Source of the DNA: Streptomyces cupreus | GTDB lineage: Bacteria; Actinomycetota; Actinomycetes; Streptomycetales; Streptomycetaceae | DNA length: 37,067 nt | Assembly (NCBI RefSeq): GCF_014257025.1 | Contig: NZ_JACMSF010000067.1 | Location: 1-37,067 of the forward strand | Direction: 5' to 3' | Shown here: piece after piece, positions 30,311 to 37,067 of the stretch | Layout: every line of letters begins with the position of its first letter | Numbering within the stretch: position 1 is the stretch's first letter | Position numbers and translations under genes: made by a program | Notes under the pieces: model-generated | What the model saw: the letters and a program-made list of their open reading frames with translations, nothing else | Databases searched by the model: none | Told to the model about the DNA's origin: nothing

Positions 30311-31555
30311 TCATCCTCCTGACCTGGCCGGTTGCGTGGCTTCGAGGAGTTCGGCGAGTTCCACGAGGTCCGTGCCGGTGAGGCGGGGGAGGGCGCAGCC
30401 GGAGAGGGTGCGGCAGCTGCCGCGCCAGGACGCGGGGATCGCGGCGCCGCCGCCGAGGGCGCCGGTGAGGGCGCCGACGAGGGCGGGGGCGGAGTCGGCG
30501 ACTCGGGAGAGGCAGGCGGCGGCGGGGACGGCTTCGGCGATGCGGCCGCCCGCGGCGGTGGTGAGGGCGAGGGCGACCGGGACGGTTTCGGCGGCAGCGA
30601 TGCCGTAGCTGTAGACGTGGTCGACGATCTGGTGCTCCAGGTGGGGGATGAGGGCGAAGGCGCTGTCGGCGTCCTGGGCGAGGGTGAGGGCGTGGCGGGC
30701 GTTGCGGCCGATCTCTGTTTCGGGTGGGAGTTCGTCGAGTGCGGCGGTGACGCAGGTTGGGGTGTCGGCGCCGGTGAGGGCCAGGGCGAGGGCCGCCGCC
30801 ATGGCCCGGGCGCCGTGCACTCCGTCGCCGTCCTGGGTGTAGCGGGCGTCGAACTCGGCGAGGTCCGCTGCCAGTCGGGGGTCGCCGGGGTGGGCCACCG
30901 CCAGGACGCAGGCTCGGATGCAGGCCGCGTCGTCGAAGTAGTGGGGGTTGTCGTGGCCGGTGGCGGGTGGGCGTAGGCCCGTGGCGAGGTTGCCGAGGCC
31001 CGCGCGGACGGAGATACGGGCGCGGAGGGGGAGGACGGCGGATTCGACTTCGGGGGCGCGGTCCGCTGCGGCGGCTACTTCGCAGGCGAGGGCGTTCCAG
31101 GTGAGGTCGATGGCGGCTCTGGTGCGGCGTTCTCGGCTCAGGTCGCCGAGGGCGGTGTCGTCGCCGGCGCGTAATACGGCTTCTGCGGCGAAGACTGCCC
31201 ATTCCGCGTCGTCCGAGGGGCCCAGGCGGAGGGGTTCGGGGGGTTGGTTCAGGGCGATGGGGACGGGGAGGGTGGTCGTCGCGTTCTGTTCGGCGAAGGT
31301 ATCGAGTTCGCGGGTGAGGCGGCGGGTCCATTCCGGCATGCGGGATGCGCGGTGGCGGGCGGCGGGCCATCCGGCGGCGTCGCCCGCGGCGAGGCCCAGC
31401 AGGAGGCCTTCGGTTCGGCGGGAGCCCGCGGCGGAGCCGCTGATGGATGCGGGTTCGACCTCACCAGGGGGCTCCGCCCCATGGACCCCCGTCGGCCCTG
31501 AAGGGGCCTCGTCCTCAAACGCCGGACGGGCTGGATTGTGTGGCCCGGGCGTCAC
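30311..31555 (-). CDS. ADP-ribosylglycohydrolase-like protein, degenerate second metal site (second of four)
   Basis: A 414-residue DraG/ARH-fold protein. Residues ~8-30 (NPARPAFEDEAPSGPTGVHG and on) are encoded by an intergenic repeat. The fold starts at TEGLLLGLAAGDAAGWPAAR, with GPSDDAEWAVFAAEAVL keeping the Asp pair of the first metal motif and GDGVHGARAMAAALALAL the middle block. The second metal motif, G-x-D-x-D-S/T in relatives, reads CLSRVADSAPALVGALTGAL, so the first Asp is lost. It may be inactive or regulatory. GTG 31555 overlaps the previous stop (GTGA). If a later start is used, the repeat-derived part would drop out. Confidence 0.85.
   Translation of the reverse strand: MTPGPHNPARPAFEDEAPSGPTGVHGAEPPGEVEPASISGSAAGSRRTEGLLLGLAAGDAAGWPAARHRASRMPEWTRRLTRELDTFAEQNATTTLPVPIALNQPPEPLRLGPSDDAEWAVFAAEAVLRAGDDTALGDLSRERRTRAAIDLTWNALACEVAAAADRAPEVESAVLPLRARISVRAGLGNLATGLRPPATGHDNPHYFDDAACIRACVLAVAHPGDPRLAADLAEFDARYTQDGDGVHGARAMAAALALALTGADTPTCVTAALDELPPETEIGRNARHALTLAQDADSAFALIPHLEHQIVDHVYSYGIAAAETVPVALALTTAAGGRIAEAVPAAACLSRVADSAPALVGALTGALGGGAAIPASWRGSCRTLSGCALPRLTGTDLVELAELLEATQPARSGG
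31466..31534. repeat. Streptomyces intergenic repeat within the 5' end of the second hydrolase gene
   Basis: The plus strand reads GGGGGCTCCGCCCC, GGACCCCCGTCGGCCCTG, GGGGCCTCGTCCTCAAACG and CCGGACGGGCTGG. This is the arrangement of a very common Streptomyces intergenic repeat, whose minus-strand reading gives PARPAFEDEA-type peptides. Recognition is from memory. Confidence 0.7.
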
Positions 31556-32574
31556 TGTTCCCCCTCCGCCGCCAGTACGTACTCGCCCGGTGTCAGCAGG
31601 TCCGCCACGTCCAGTACATGGCGGCCCCGCATTGCCGGCAAGCAGCTTCCCTTTGCCGGGCCGATTGCGCTTGCCCAGTCCGCCGGGATCGATGACGCTC
31701 CCTCTGTCGCGCCTGCCAGCGCGCCTGCCACCGCCGCCGTCGTGTCCGCGTCGCGGCCCATGTTCACTGCCGTCAGGACCGACTGGACGAAGTCGCCGTC
31801 CGCTGCCGCGTACGCGCCGAAGGCCAGGGCCACCGCCTCGGGGGCCAGGTCGGTCCAGGGGTATCCGCCGATGACCACCGCGGAGCGGACCGCACGTTCG
31901 CCTCGGTGGGCCACCGCCACCGCCCGGCGCAGCGAGCGGGCCGTCCAGGAGTCGTCCGGGACCACTGCCAGGGCCGATGCCACTACCGCGATCGTGGGGG
32001 CGCCCGCCATCGCCGCCGCCACTCCCGCCGCAACCGCCTGGCCGCCGTAGATGCCCTCCCCGTCGTGGCTCACCGAGCCGTCGATCGCCACCAGGCGTGC
32101 CGCCTCGGCCGGGCGGCCCGCCGCGAAGACGCCGAAGGGTGCCGCCCGCATCGCCAGGCCGTCGCTCCAGGCGTGGCGGTGCTGGGCCGAGATGGGCGCC
32201 GCGAGGCCGCGGCGGAGGTTCTCCAGGGTGCCGCGTTCACTGAAGCCGGCGCCCCGGAACGGGCCCTCGTCCCGGTCCGCGATCCACTTGTGCCACGCCG
32301 CCTCCACATGCGCGGGTGTCAGCGCTGAGCCGTGGCGGGCCAGCAGCAGGCCCGAGAAGATCGCGTACTCCGTGTCGTCCGTGCCGGCGGGGCGGTCGGC
32401 CACGTAGCCCGTGATGCGGCCCCAGCGGGCTCGGATCTCCGAGGGCTTCATGTTCTCCGCGGGGGCGCCCAGCGCATCGCCCACCGCGAGGCCGAGGAGC
32501 GCGCCGCGGGCCCGGTCGCGGAGTTCGGCGGCCCCTGGTGCCGGGACCGAGGGGATGCAGGCGATCGATGCCAT
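31552..32574 (-). CDS. ADP-ribosylglycohydrolase family protein (first of four)
   Basis: A 340-residue DraG/ARH-fold protein with complete motifs. DRARGALLGLAVGDALGAPA, PAGTDDTEYAIFSGLLLARH (TDDT metal motif), SHDGEGIYGGQAVAAGVAAA, and VNMGRDADTTAAVAGALAGA (second metal motif) are canonical. It is the first gene of the seven-gene operon. ATG 32574 has GGAGGAGAGG about 8 nt upstream, the best ribosome site of the operon. The family removes ADP-ribose from proteins or cleaves related N-ribosyl bonds in the cytoplasm; which applies here is unknown. Confidence 0.94.
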   Translation of the reverse strand: MASIACIPSVPAPGAAELRDRARGALLGLAVGDALGAPAENMKPSEIRARWGRITGYVADRPAGTDDTEYAIFSGLLLARHGSALTPAHVEAAWHKWIADRDEGPFRGAGFSERGTLENLRRGLAAPISAQHRHAWSDGLAMRAAPFGVFAAGRPAEAARLVAIDGSVSHDGEGIYGGQAVAAGVAAAMAGAPTIAVVASALAVVPDDSWTARSLRRAVAVAHRGERAVRSAVVIGGYPWTDLAPEAVALAFGAYAAADGDFVQSVLTAVNMGRDADTTAAVAGALAGATEGASSIPADWASAIGPAKGSCLPAMRGRHVLDVADLLTPGEYVLAAEGEQ

Positions 32575-32726
32575 ACGCGGCCTCTCCTCCGGGGGCTCCC
32601 AGGGCGCGGAGCCCTTTGCGGATGTGTCCCACGGGAGGGGGATGGAAGTGCCTGAGATGCCTCAGCGTCACCCGGTCGACATTTGTGCGGGTGCTTTATC
32701 GAATGAGCGCTCGGACGCAAACCCGC

Positions 32727-32741
32727 AGGTTAGCCCAGCCT
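32727..32741. promoter_or_regulatory. Iron-box-like site 1 (IdeR/DmdR type)
   Basis: AGGTTAGCCCAGCCT matches 12 of 15 bases of AGGTTAGGCTAACCT, the core of the actinobacterial IdeR/DmdR1 iron box. It lies about 55 bp before the VIT -10 candidate. Confidence 0.4.
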
Positions 32742-32794
32742 TTCCTTGCTGGCGACGGTGGAATGAGCGGCGTAGATTGTGGGTTGTCGAAGAA

Positions 32795-32800
32795 TAGAAT
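32795..32800 (+). promoter_or_regulatory. -10 candidate of the VIT gene
   Basis: TAGAAT is close to the consensus TANNNT and lies 44 nt before the start codon. No convincing -35 is visible, as often in regulated promoters. Confidence 0.45.
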
Positions 32801-32805
32801 TTGTC

Positions 32806-32824
32806 CAAAGCTAGCCTTTCCTAA
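32806..32824. promoter_or_regulatory. Iron-box-like site 2, at the expected transcription start
   Basis: The plus strand reads CAAAGCTAGCCTTTCCTAA. On the minus strand it matches 13 of 19 bases of TTAGGTTAGGCTAACCTAA. The site covers +1 of the TAGAAT promoter, a repressor-like position. Confidence 0.4.
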
Positions 32825-32844
32825 GTTCCTGGGGGATCGTCCGC

Positions 32845-33576
32845 ATGGCCATCATCGAGACCGAGGCCTCGCTCCACGAGGCGCACCGTGACAACCACAC
32901 CCACCGCGATGTGAACGGCGGCTGGCTGCGGCCCGCCGTCTTCGGTGCCATGGACGGGCTCGTCTCCAACCTCGCCCTGATGACCGGTGTAGCCGGTGGG
33001 CAGGTCAGTCATCAGACCGTGGTGCTGACCGGGCTCGCCGGGCTTGCCGCCGGCGCCTTCTCCATGGCCGCCGGTGAGTACACCTCCGTCGCCTCGCAGC
33101 GCGAGCTCGTCGAGGCCGAGCTGGATGTCGAGCGGCGGGAGCTGCGCAAGCATCCGCTGGACGAGGAGGCCGAGCTCGCCGCTCTCTATCGGGCGCGCGG
33201 CGTTGATGCCCGTCTCGCCGCCGAAGTCGCCCGGCAGCTCTCCCGTGATCCCGAGCAGGCCCTGGAGATACACGCCCGTGAGGAGCTCGGGATCGATCCG
33301 AGTGACCTGCCCTCGCCCACCGTCGCCGCCGTCTCCTCCTTCGGCTCCTTCGCGCTCGGCGCCCTGCTCCCCGTACTGCCGTATCTGCTCGGTGCGACCG
33401 CGCTGTGGCCCGCCGTGTTGCTCGCGCTTTTCGGGCTCTTTGCCTGCGGTGCCGTCGTGGCCAAGGTGACCGCGCGGACCTGGTGGTACAGCGGTTTGCG
33501 GCAACTTGCCCTGGGTGGTGCGGCGGCCGGTGTGACGTACGCCCTGGGCAGCCTGTTCGGAACCGCCGTAGGATAG
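32845..33576 (+). CDS. VIT1/CCC1 family iron/manganese transporter
   Basis: A 243-residue membrane protein of the VIT1/CCC1 family, which exports Fe2+ or Mn2+ from the cytoplasm in exchange for protons. PAVFGAMDGLVSNLALMTGV is helix 1 with the conserved Asp 37; GAFSMAAGEYTSVASQ is helix 2 with Met 74 and Glu 78 of the ion path. A charged cytoplasmic metal-binding segment (RELVEAELDVERRELRKHP, then ARQLSRDPEQALEIHAREEL) separates helices 2 and 3. Three more helices close the protein. ATG 32845 has GGGGGAT about 10 nt upstream. It is divergent from the hydrolase operon, with iron-box-like sites in between. Confidence 0.93.
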   Translation: MAIIETEASLHEAHRDNHTHRDVNGGWLRPAVFGAMDGLVSNLALMTGVAGGQVSHQTVVLTGLAGLAAGAFSMAAGEYTSVASQRELVEAELDVERRELRKHPLDEEAELAALYRARGVDARLAAEVARQLSRDPEQALEIHAREELGIDPSDLPSPTVAAVSSFGSFALGALLPVLPYLLGATALWPAVLLALFGLFACGAVVAKVTARTWWYSGLRQLALGGAAAGVTYALGSLFGTAVG

Positions 33577-33586
33577 CTCGGCTGGA

Positions 33587-33610
33587 ACTTATGCGTTGGG
33601 CCGCATAAGT
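33587..33610 (+). terminator. Dyad after the VIT gene, possible terminator
   Basis: ACTTATGC (33587-33594) and GCATAAGT (33603-33610) form a perfect 8-bp stem with an 8-nt loop, 11 nt after the stop. It is AT-rich with no T-run, so an operator is an alternative. Confidence 0.45.
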
Positions 33611-33864
33611 AGCCGTTACTCGCTGGTTTCGAATGCTTAACCACCGGGCATGAGCCGTAAGCGCTGTGGGCAATGGTGCCTGCCGCGCACCTGTGTGAGG
33701 TGGGCGAAGACGCTCCCCTCGCCGCCGGCCGACGGGCACCGATCTGATCGATCTTGTCCCTGTCGGTCCCCCTTACTTTCGGCCGCTGGTAGCGGCCCCG
33801 CCGTCACCCCGCGGCGTCCGCATGTTGGAACGGAGTATCCGGTTCCCGAGAACCGCTCCATCAT

Positions 33865-33880
33865 GTAACCTGCACGAAAT
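33865..33880. promoter_or_regulatory. GlnR-like binding site upstream of gltB
   Basis: GTAAC-6 nt-GAAAT fits one a-b half-site pair of the GlnR box (GTNAC-n6-GAAAC) at 5 of 5 and 4 of 5 bases. It lies 86 nt before the gltB start. GlnR controls nitrogen assimilation genes in Streptomyces. Confidence 0.45.
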
Positions 33881-33965
33881 TTTGATCTCATCGCAGATCA
33901 CACGCAGAGGGCCAACGTCGTCCCTCGGCACCTGCTAAATGCCACTGACGACGACGGGAGAGCCG

Positions 33966-36900
33966 ATGCGTACGCCGCGCCAGCCGTCCCAGCATTCCGC
34001 GAATGGCCAGAACTGGTCGTTCATGGATGCTCGCCCTGCTGCGCAGGGTATGTACGACCCCCGCAACGAGCACGACGCCTGTGGCGTCGGCTTCGTGGCC
34101 ACCCTCACCGGCGAGGCGAGCCACGCGCTGGTCGAGCAGGCGCTCACGGTTCTGCGCAACCTGGAGCACCGCGGCGCCACCGGCTCCGAGCCCGACTCGG
34201 GCGACGGCGCGGGCATCCTCTCCCAGGTGCCGGACGCCTTCTTCCGTGAGGTGGCCGGATTCGAGCTGCCCGCGGCCGGTGCGTACGCCGTCGGTATCGC
34301 CTTCCTGCCGGAGGACGGGTCCGAGGACGCCGTCTCACGGATCGAGACGATCGCCGGTGAGGAGGGGCTCACCGTCCTCGGCTGGCGTGAGGTTCCCGTC
34401 GCGCCCGAACTGCTCGGTGCCACCGCCCGTTCGACGATGCCCGCCTTCCGGCAGATCTTCGTCGGCGACGGCGTCTCGGAGGGCATCGACCTCGACCGCA
34501 AGGCCTTCGTGCTGCGCAAGCGCGCCGAGCGCGAGGTCGGCGTCTACTTCCCGTCGCTGTCCGCCCGCACGATCGTGTACAAGGGCATGCTGACCACCGG
34601 TCAGCTTGAGCCCTTCTTCCCGGACCTGTCCGACCGCCGCTTCGCCTCCGCGATCGCTCTCGTGCACTCCCGGTTCTCCACGAACACCTTCCCGTCGTGG
34701 CCGCTCGCCCACCCGTACCGCTTCGTCGCGCACAACGGCGAGATCAACACCGTCAAGGGCAACCGCAACTGGATGCGGGCCCGTGAGTCGCAGCTCGTCT
34801 CCGACCTGTTCGGTTCCTCCGAGAAGGCCCTGGAGCGCGTCTTCCCGGTGTGCACGCCCGACGCCTCCGACTCCGCGTCCTTCGACGAGGTGCTCGAACT
34901 CCTGCACCTGGGCGGTCGTTCGCTGCCGCACTCCGTGCTGATGATGATCCCGGAGGCGTGGGAGAACCACGACTCCATGGACCCGACGCGGCGCGCCTTC
35001 TACCAGTTCCACTCCACGCTGATGGAGCCCTGGGACGGCCCGGCCTGTGTCACCTTCACCGACGGCAAGCAGGTCGGCGCGGTCCTCGACCGCAACGGCC
35101 TTCGCCCCGGCCGCTACTGGGTCACCGACGAGGGCCTGGTCGTCCTCGGCTCCGAGGTCGGCGTCCTCGACATCGACCCCGCCAAGGTCGTCCGCAAGGG
35201 CCGGCTGCAGCCCGGCAAGATGTTCCTCGTCGACACCGTCGAGCACCGCATCATCGAGGACGACGAGATCAAGGCGCAGCTCGCCGCCGAGGCCCCCTAC
35301 GCGGAGTGGCTGGAGGCCGGCGAGATCGAGCTGTCCGACCTGCCCGAGCGTGAGCACATCGTGCACACGCACGCCTCGGTCACCCGCCGTCAGCAGACCT
35401 TCGGTTACACCGAGGAGGAGCTGCGGATCATCCTGGCGCCGATGGCCAAGTCCGCCGCCGAGCCGATCGGTTCGATGGGCACCGACTCGCCGATCGCCGC
35501 GCTGAGCGAGCGTCCGCGTCTGCTCTTCGACTACTTCACCCAGCTGTTCGCGCAGGTCACCAACCCGCCGCTGGACGCCATCCGCGAAGAGCTCGTGACG
35601 AGCCTGCGGTCCTCCCTCGGTCCGCAGGGCAACCTGCTGGACCCGACGGCCGCGTCCTGCCGTAGCGTCACGCTGCCGTTCCCGGTGATCGACAACGACG
35701 AGCTGGCCAAGCTCATCCACATCAACGCCGACGGTGACATGCCCGGCTTCAAGGCCGCGACCCTGTCCGGTCTGTACCGGGTCTCCGGCGGCGGTGACGC
35801 CCTCGCCGGGCGCATCGAGGAGATCTGCGCCGAGGCCGACGCCGCCATCGAGAACGGCGCCCGGCTGATCGTCCTGTCGGACCGTCACTCCGACGCCGAG
35901 CACGCGCCGATCCCCTCGCTGCTGCTCACCGCGGCCGTCCACCACCACCTGATCCGCACCAAGCAGCGCACCCAGGTGGGCCTGCTGGTCGAGGCCGGTG
36001 ACGTCCGCGAGGTCCACCACGTCGCCCTGCTCATCGGCTTCGGCGCCGCGGCGGTCAACCCCTACCTGGCGATGGAGTCGGTCGAGGACCTCGTCCGCGC
36101 CGGTACCTTCCTGCCCGGCATCGAGCCCGAGCAGGCCATCCGCAACCTGATCTACGCCCTGGGCAAGGGCGTTCTGAAGGTCATGTCGAAGATGGGCATC
36201 TCGACCGTCGCCTCCTACCGCGGCGCCCAGGTCTTCGAGGCCGTCGGCCTCGACGAGGCCTTCGTCGAGAAGTACTTCAACGGCACCGCCACCAAGATCG
36301 GCGGCGTCGGCATCGACGTCATCGCCCAGGAGGTCGCCGCCCGCCACGCCAAGGCCTACCCCGCCTCCGGCATCGCTCCCGCGCACCGCGCGCTGGAGAT
36401 CGGCGGCGAGTACCAGTGGCGCCGCGAGGGCGAGCCGCACCTGTTCGACCCGGAGACGGTCTTCCGCCTCCAGCACTCGACGCGCACCGCGCGCTACGAC
36501 ATCTTCAAGAAGTACACGGACCGCGTGAACGAGCAGTCCGAGCGGCTCATGACGCTGCGTGGCCTGTTCGGCTTCAAGTCGGACCGGCAGCCGATCTCCG
36601 TCGACGAGGTCGAGCCGGTCAGCGAGATCGTCAAGCGCTTCTCCACCGGCGCCATGTCGTACGGCTCCATCTCCAAGGAGGCGCACGAGACCCTCGCCAT
36701 CGCCATGAACCAGCTGGGCGGCAAGTCCAACACCGGTGAGGGCGGCGAGGACGCGGAGCGTCTGTACGACCCGGCGCGGCGTTCGTCGATCAAGCAGGTC
36801 GCCTCCGGCCGCTTCGGTGTGACCTCCGAGTACCTGGTCAACGCCGACGACATCCAGATCAAGATGGCCCAGGGCGCCAAGCCCGGCGAGGGCGGCCAAC

Positions 36901-37067
36901 TGCCCGGCCACAAGGTCTACCCATGGGTCGCCAAGACGCGTCACTCGACGCCGGGCGTGGGGCTCATCTCCCCGCCGCCGCACCACGACATCTACTCCAT
37001 CGAGGACCTGGCCCAGCTGATCCACGACCTGAAGAACGCGAACCCGCAGGCGCGGATTCACGTGAAG
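33966..37067 (+). CDS. gltB: Glutamate synthase large subunit (3' truncated)
   Basis: The first 1034 residues of the large subunit, which runs off the window end without a stop. It makes glutamate from glutamine and 2-oxoglutarate with the small subunit GltD. The glutaminase domain starts at YDPRNEHDACGVGFVATLTG, with the nucleophile Cys 39 exposed after removal of a propeptide; HNGEINTVKGNRNWMRAR and GLRPGRYWVTDEG follow. The central domain (PFPVIDNDELAKLIHINADG, then GLLVEAGDVREVHHVALLIG) and the start of the FMN domain (FSTGAMSYGSISKEAHETLA, GGKSNTGEGGE) are present. The iron-sulfur cysteines lie beyond the window. ATG 33966 has GGGAGA upstream. Confidence 0.97.
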   Translation, partial: MRTPRQPSQHSANGQNWSFMDARPAAQGMYDPRNEHDACGVGFVATLTGEASHALVEQALTVLRNLEHRGATGSEPDSGDGAGILSQVPDAFFREVAGFELPAAGAYAVGIAFLPEDGSEDAVSRIETIAGEEGLTVLGWREVPVAPELLGATARSTMPAFRQIFVGDGVSEGIDLDRKAFVLRKRAEREVGVYFPSLSARTIVYKGMLTTGQLEPFFPDLSDRRFASAIALVHSRFSTNTFPSWPLAHPYRFVAHNGEINTVKGNRNWMRARESQLVSDLFGSSEKALERVFPVCTPDASDSASFDEVLELLHLGGRSLPHSVLMMIPEAWENHDSMDPTRRAFYQFHSTLMEPWDGPACVTFTDGKQVGAVLDRNGLRPGRYWVTDEGLVVLGSEVGVLDIDPAKVVRKGRLQPGKMFLVDTVEHRIIEDDEIKAQLAAEAPYAEWLEAGEIELSDLPEREHIVHTHASVTRRQQTFGYTEEELRIILAPMAKSAAEPIGSMGTDSPIAALSERPRLLFDYFTQLFAQVTNPPLDAIREELVTSLRSSLGPQGNLLDPTAASCRSVTLPFPVIDNDELAKLIHINADGDMPGFKAATLSGLYRVSGGGDALAGRIEEICAEADAAIENGARLIVLSDRHSDAEHAPIPSLLLTAAVHHHLIRTKQRTQVGLLVEAGDVREVHHVALLIGFGAAAVNPYLAMESVEDLVRAGTFLPGIEPEQAIRNLIYALGKGVLKVMSKMGISTVASYRGAQVFEAVGLDEAFVEKYFNGTATKIGGVGIDVIAQEVAARHAKAYPASGIAPAHRALEIGGEYQWRREGEPHLFDPETVFRLQHSTRTARYDIFKKYTDRVNEQSERLMTLRGLFGFKSDRQPISVDEVEPVSEIVKRFSTGAMSYGSISKEAHETLAIAMNQLGGKSNTGEGGEDAERLYDPARRSSIKQVASGRFGVTSEYLVNADDIQIKMAQGAKPGEGGQLPGHKVYPWVAKTRHSTPGVGLISPPPHHDIYSIEDLAQLIHDLKNANPQARIHVK

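Larger units (their letters stand above)
32575..32844. other. Divergent control region between the hydrolase operon and the VIT gene
   Basis: The 270-bp region has lower GC than its neighbours. It holds two iron-box-like sites, a TAGAAT -10 candidate for the VIT gene, and a 9-bp direct repeat GAATGAGCG at 32701-32709 and 32761-32769, 60 bp apart. No gene for a regulator is present in the region. Confidence 0.5.
33577..33965. other. 389-bp gap between the VIT gene and gltB
   Basis: No gene is convincing here. It contains an 8-bp dyad just after the VIT stop, a short GC hairpin GGCCGCT/AGCGGCC at 33781-33797 with a 3-nt loop, and the likely gltB control region with a GlnR-like site. A small RNA or leader cannot be excluded. 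Confidence 0.5.

Noticed and set aside
29124..31370. 748-residue fusion reading through two hydrolase genes
   Set aside because: The N-terminal 350 residues of that frame are a Pro/Arg-rich shadow of the second hydrolase. The real protein starts near 30302.
27179..31534. Insertion sequence or transposon in the hydrolase operon
   Set aside because: The repeats are short, non-coding, palindromic elements with no transposase or target-site duplication visible.
32701..32769. 9-bp direct repeat GAATGAGCG as a regulator site
   Set aside because: Two 9-bp copies 60 bp apart could arise by chance and fit no regulator I know. It is noted in the control-region entry only.
33781..33797. GGCCGCT/AGCGGCC hairpin as a riboswitch or terminator before gltB
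   Set aside because: The stem is only 7 bp with a 3-nt loop and no T-run, and no riboswitch core is recognisable.
34335..37061. 908-residue minus-strand open frame opposite gltB
   Set aside because: gltB motifs on the plus strand are unmistakable. The antisense frame has no domain and a Val/Gly/Asp/Leu composition typical of the complement of GC3-biased coding DNA.

Overview
The window is a high-GC actinobacterial chromosome segment that looks like Streptomyces. The evidence is strong G/C bias at third codon positions, GTG and TTG starts, TANNNT-type -10 boxes directly before start codons, and three families of short intergenic repeats I recognise from Streptomyces genomes. Gene order (dnaE, his genes, trp genes, lgt, gltB) matches the core-chromosome order I know from Streptomyces coelicolor. 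No tRNA, rRNA, CRISPR array, transposase or phage gene was seen.

Layout. 1-977 is the 3' end of dnaE, facing a 54-residue gene across a terminator. 1449-5411 holds a NYN-domain protein, an ABC ATPase and permease pair, and a DUF2567 membrane protein. 5454-9500 is a minus-strand run: a beta-helix-like membrane protein, a helical-repeat protein, a LON-substrate-binding protein, a YbaK deacylase and a 24-residue gene that looks like ribosomal protein bL37. 9673-15380 is the histidine operon hisD-hisC-hisB-(54-aa membrane protein)-hisH-priA-ridA-hisF, nearly all start/stop-overlapped. After a divergent TIGR03085 gene come hisI and trpE (16330-18209), three small membrane-protein genes (18271-19759), and trpC-trpM-trpB-trpA (19883-23117), closed by a strong terminator. 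A DsbA-like protein and lgt follow.

25051-32574 is the most unusual part. It is a seven-gene minus-strand operon of four consecutive, divergent ADP-ribosylglycohydrolase-family proteins, a PfkB sugar kinase, a CaiB-type CoA-transferase and a CitE/HpcH-type lyase, with six overlapping or near-overlapping junctions. The kinase carries two 41-bp copies of one repeat in opposite orientation and has lost about 85 residues, including the substrate-binding motif. One of the four hydrolases has an N-terminus encoded by another repeat and lacks a key metal-site Asp. Divergent to this operon is a VIT1/CCC1 iron/manganese transporter whose promoter is flanked by two iron-box-like sites. The window ends inside gltB, which has a GlnR-like site upstream.

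How it works together. His and Trp synthesis are linked by PriA, which supplies both the HisA and TrpF isomerisations; no separate trpF is present here. hisG, hisE and trpD are not in the window. About ten genes have a -10-like hexamer ending 6-8 nt before the start codon and no Shine-Dalgarno sequence, which suggests leaderless transcripts. Two small genes, bL37 and trpM, are easy to miss because of their size.
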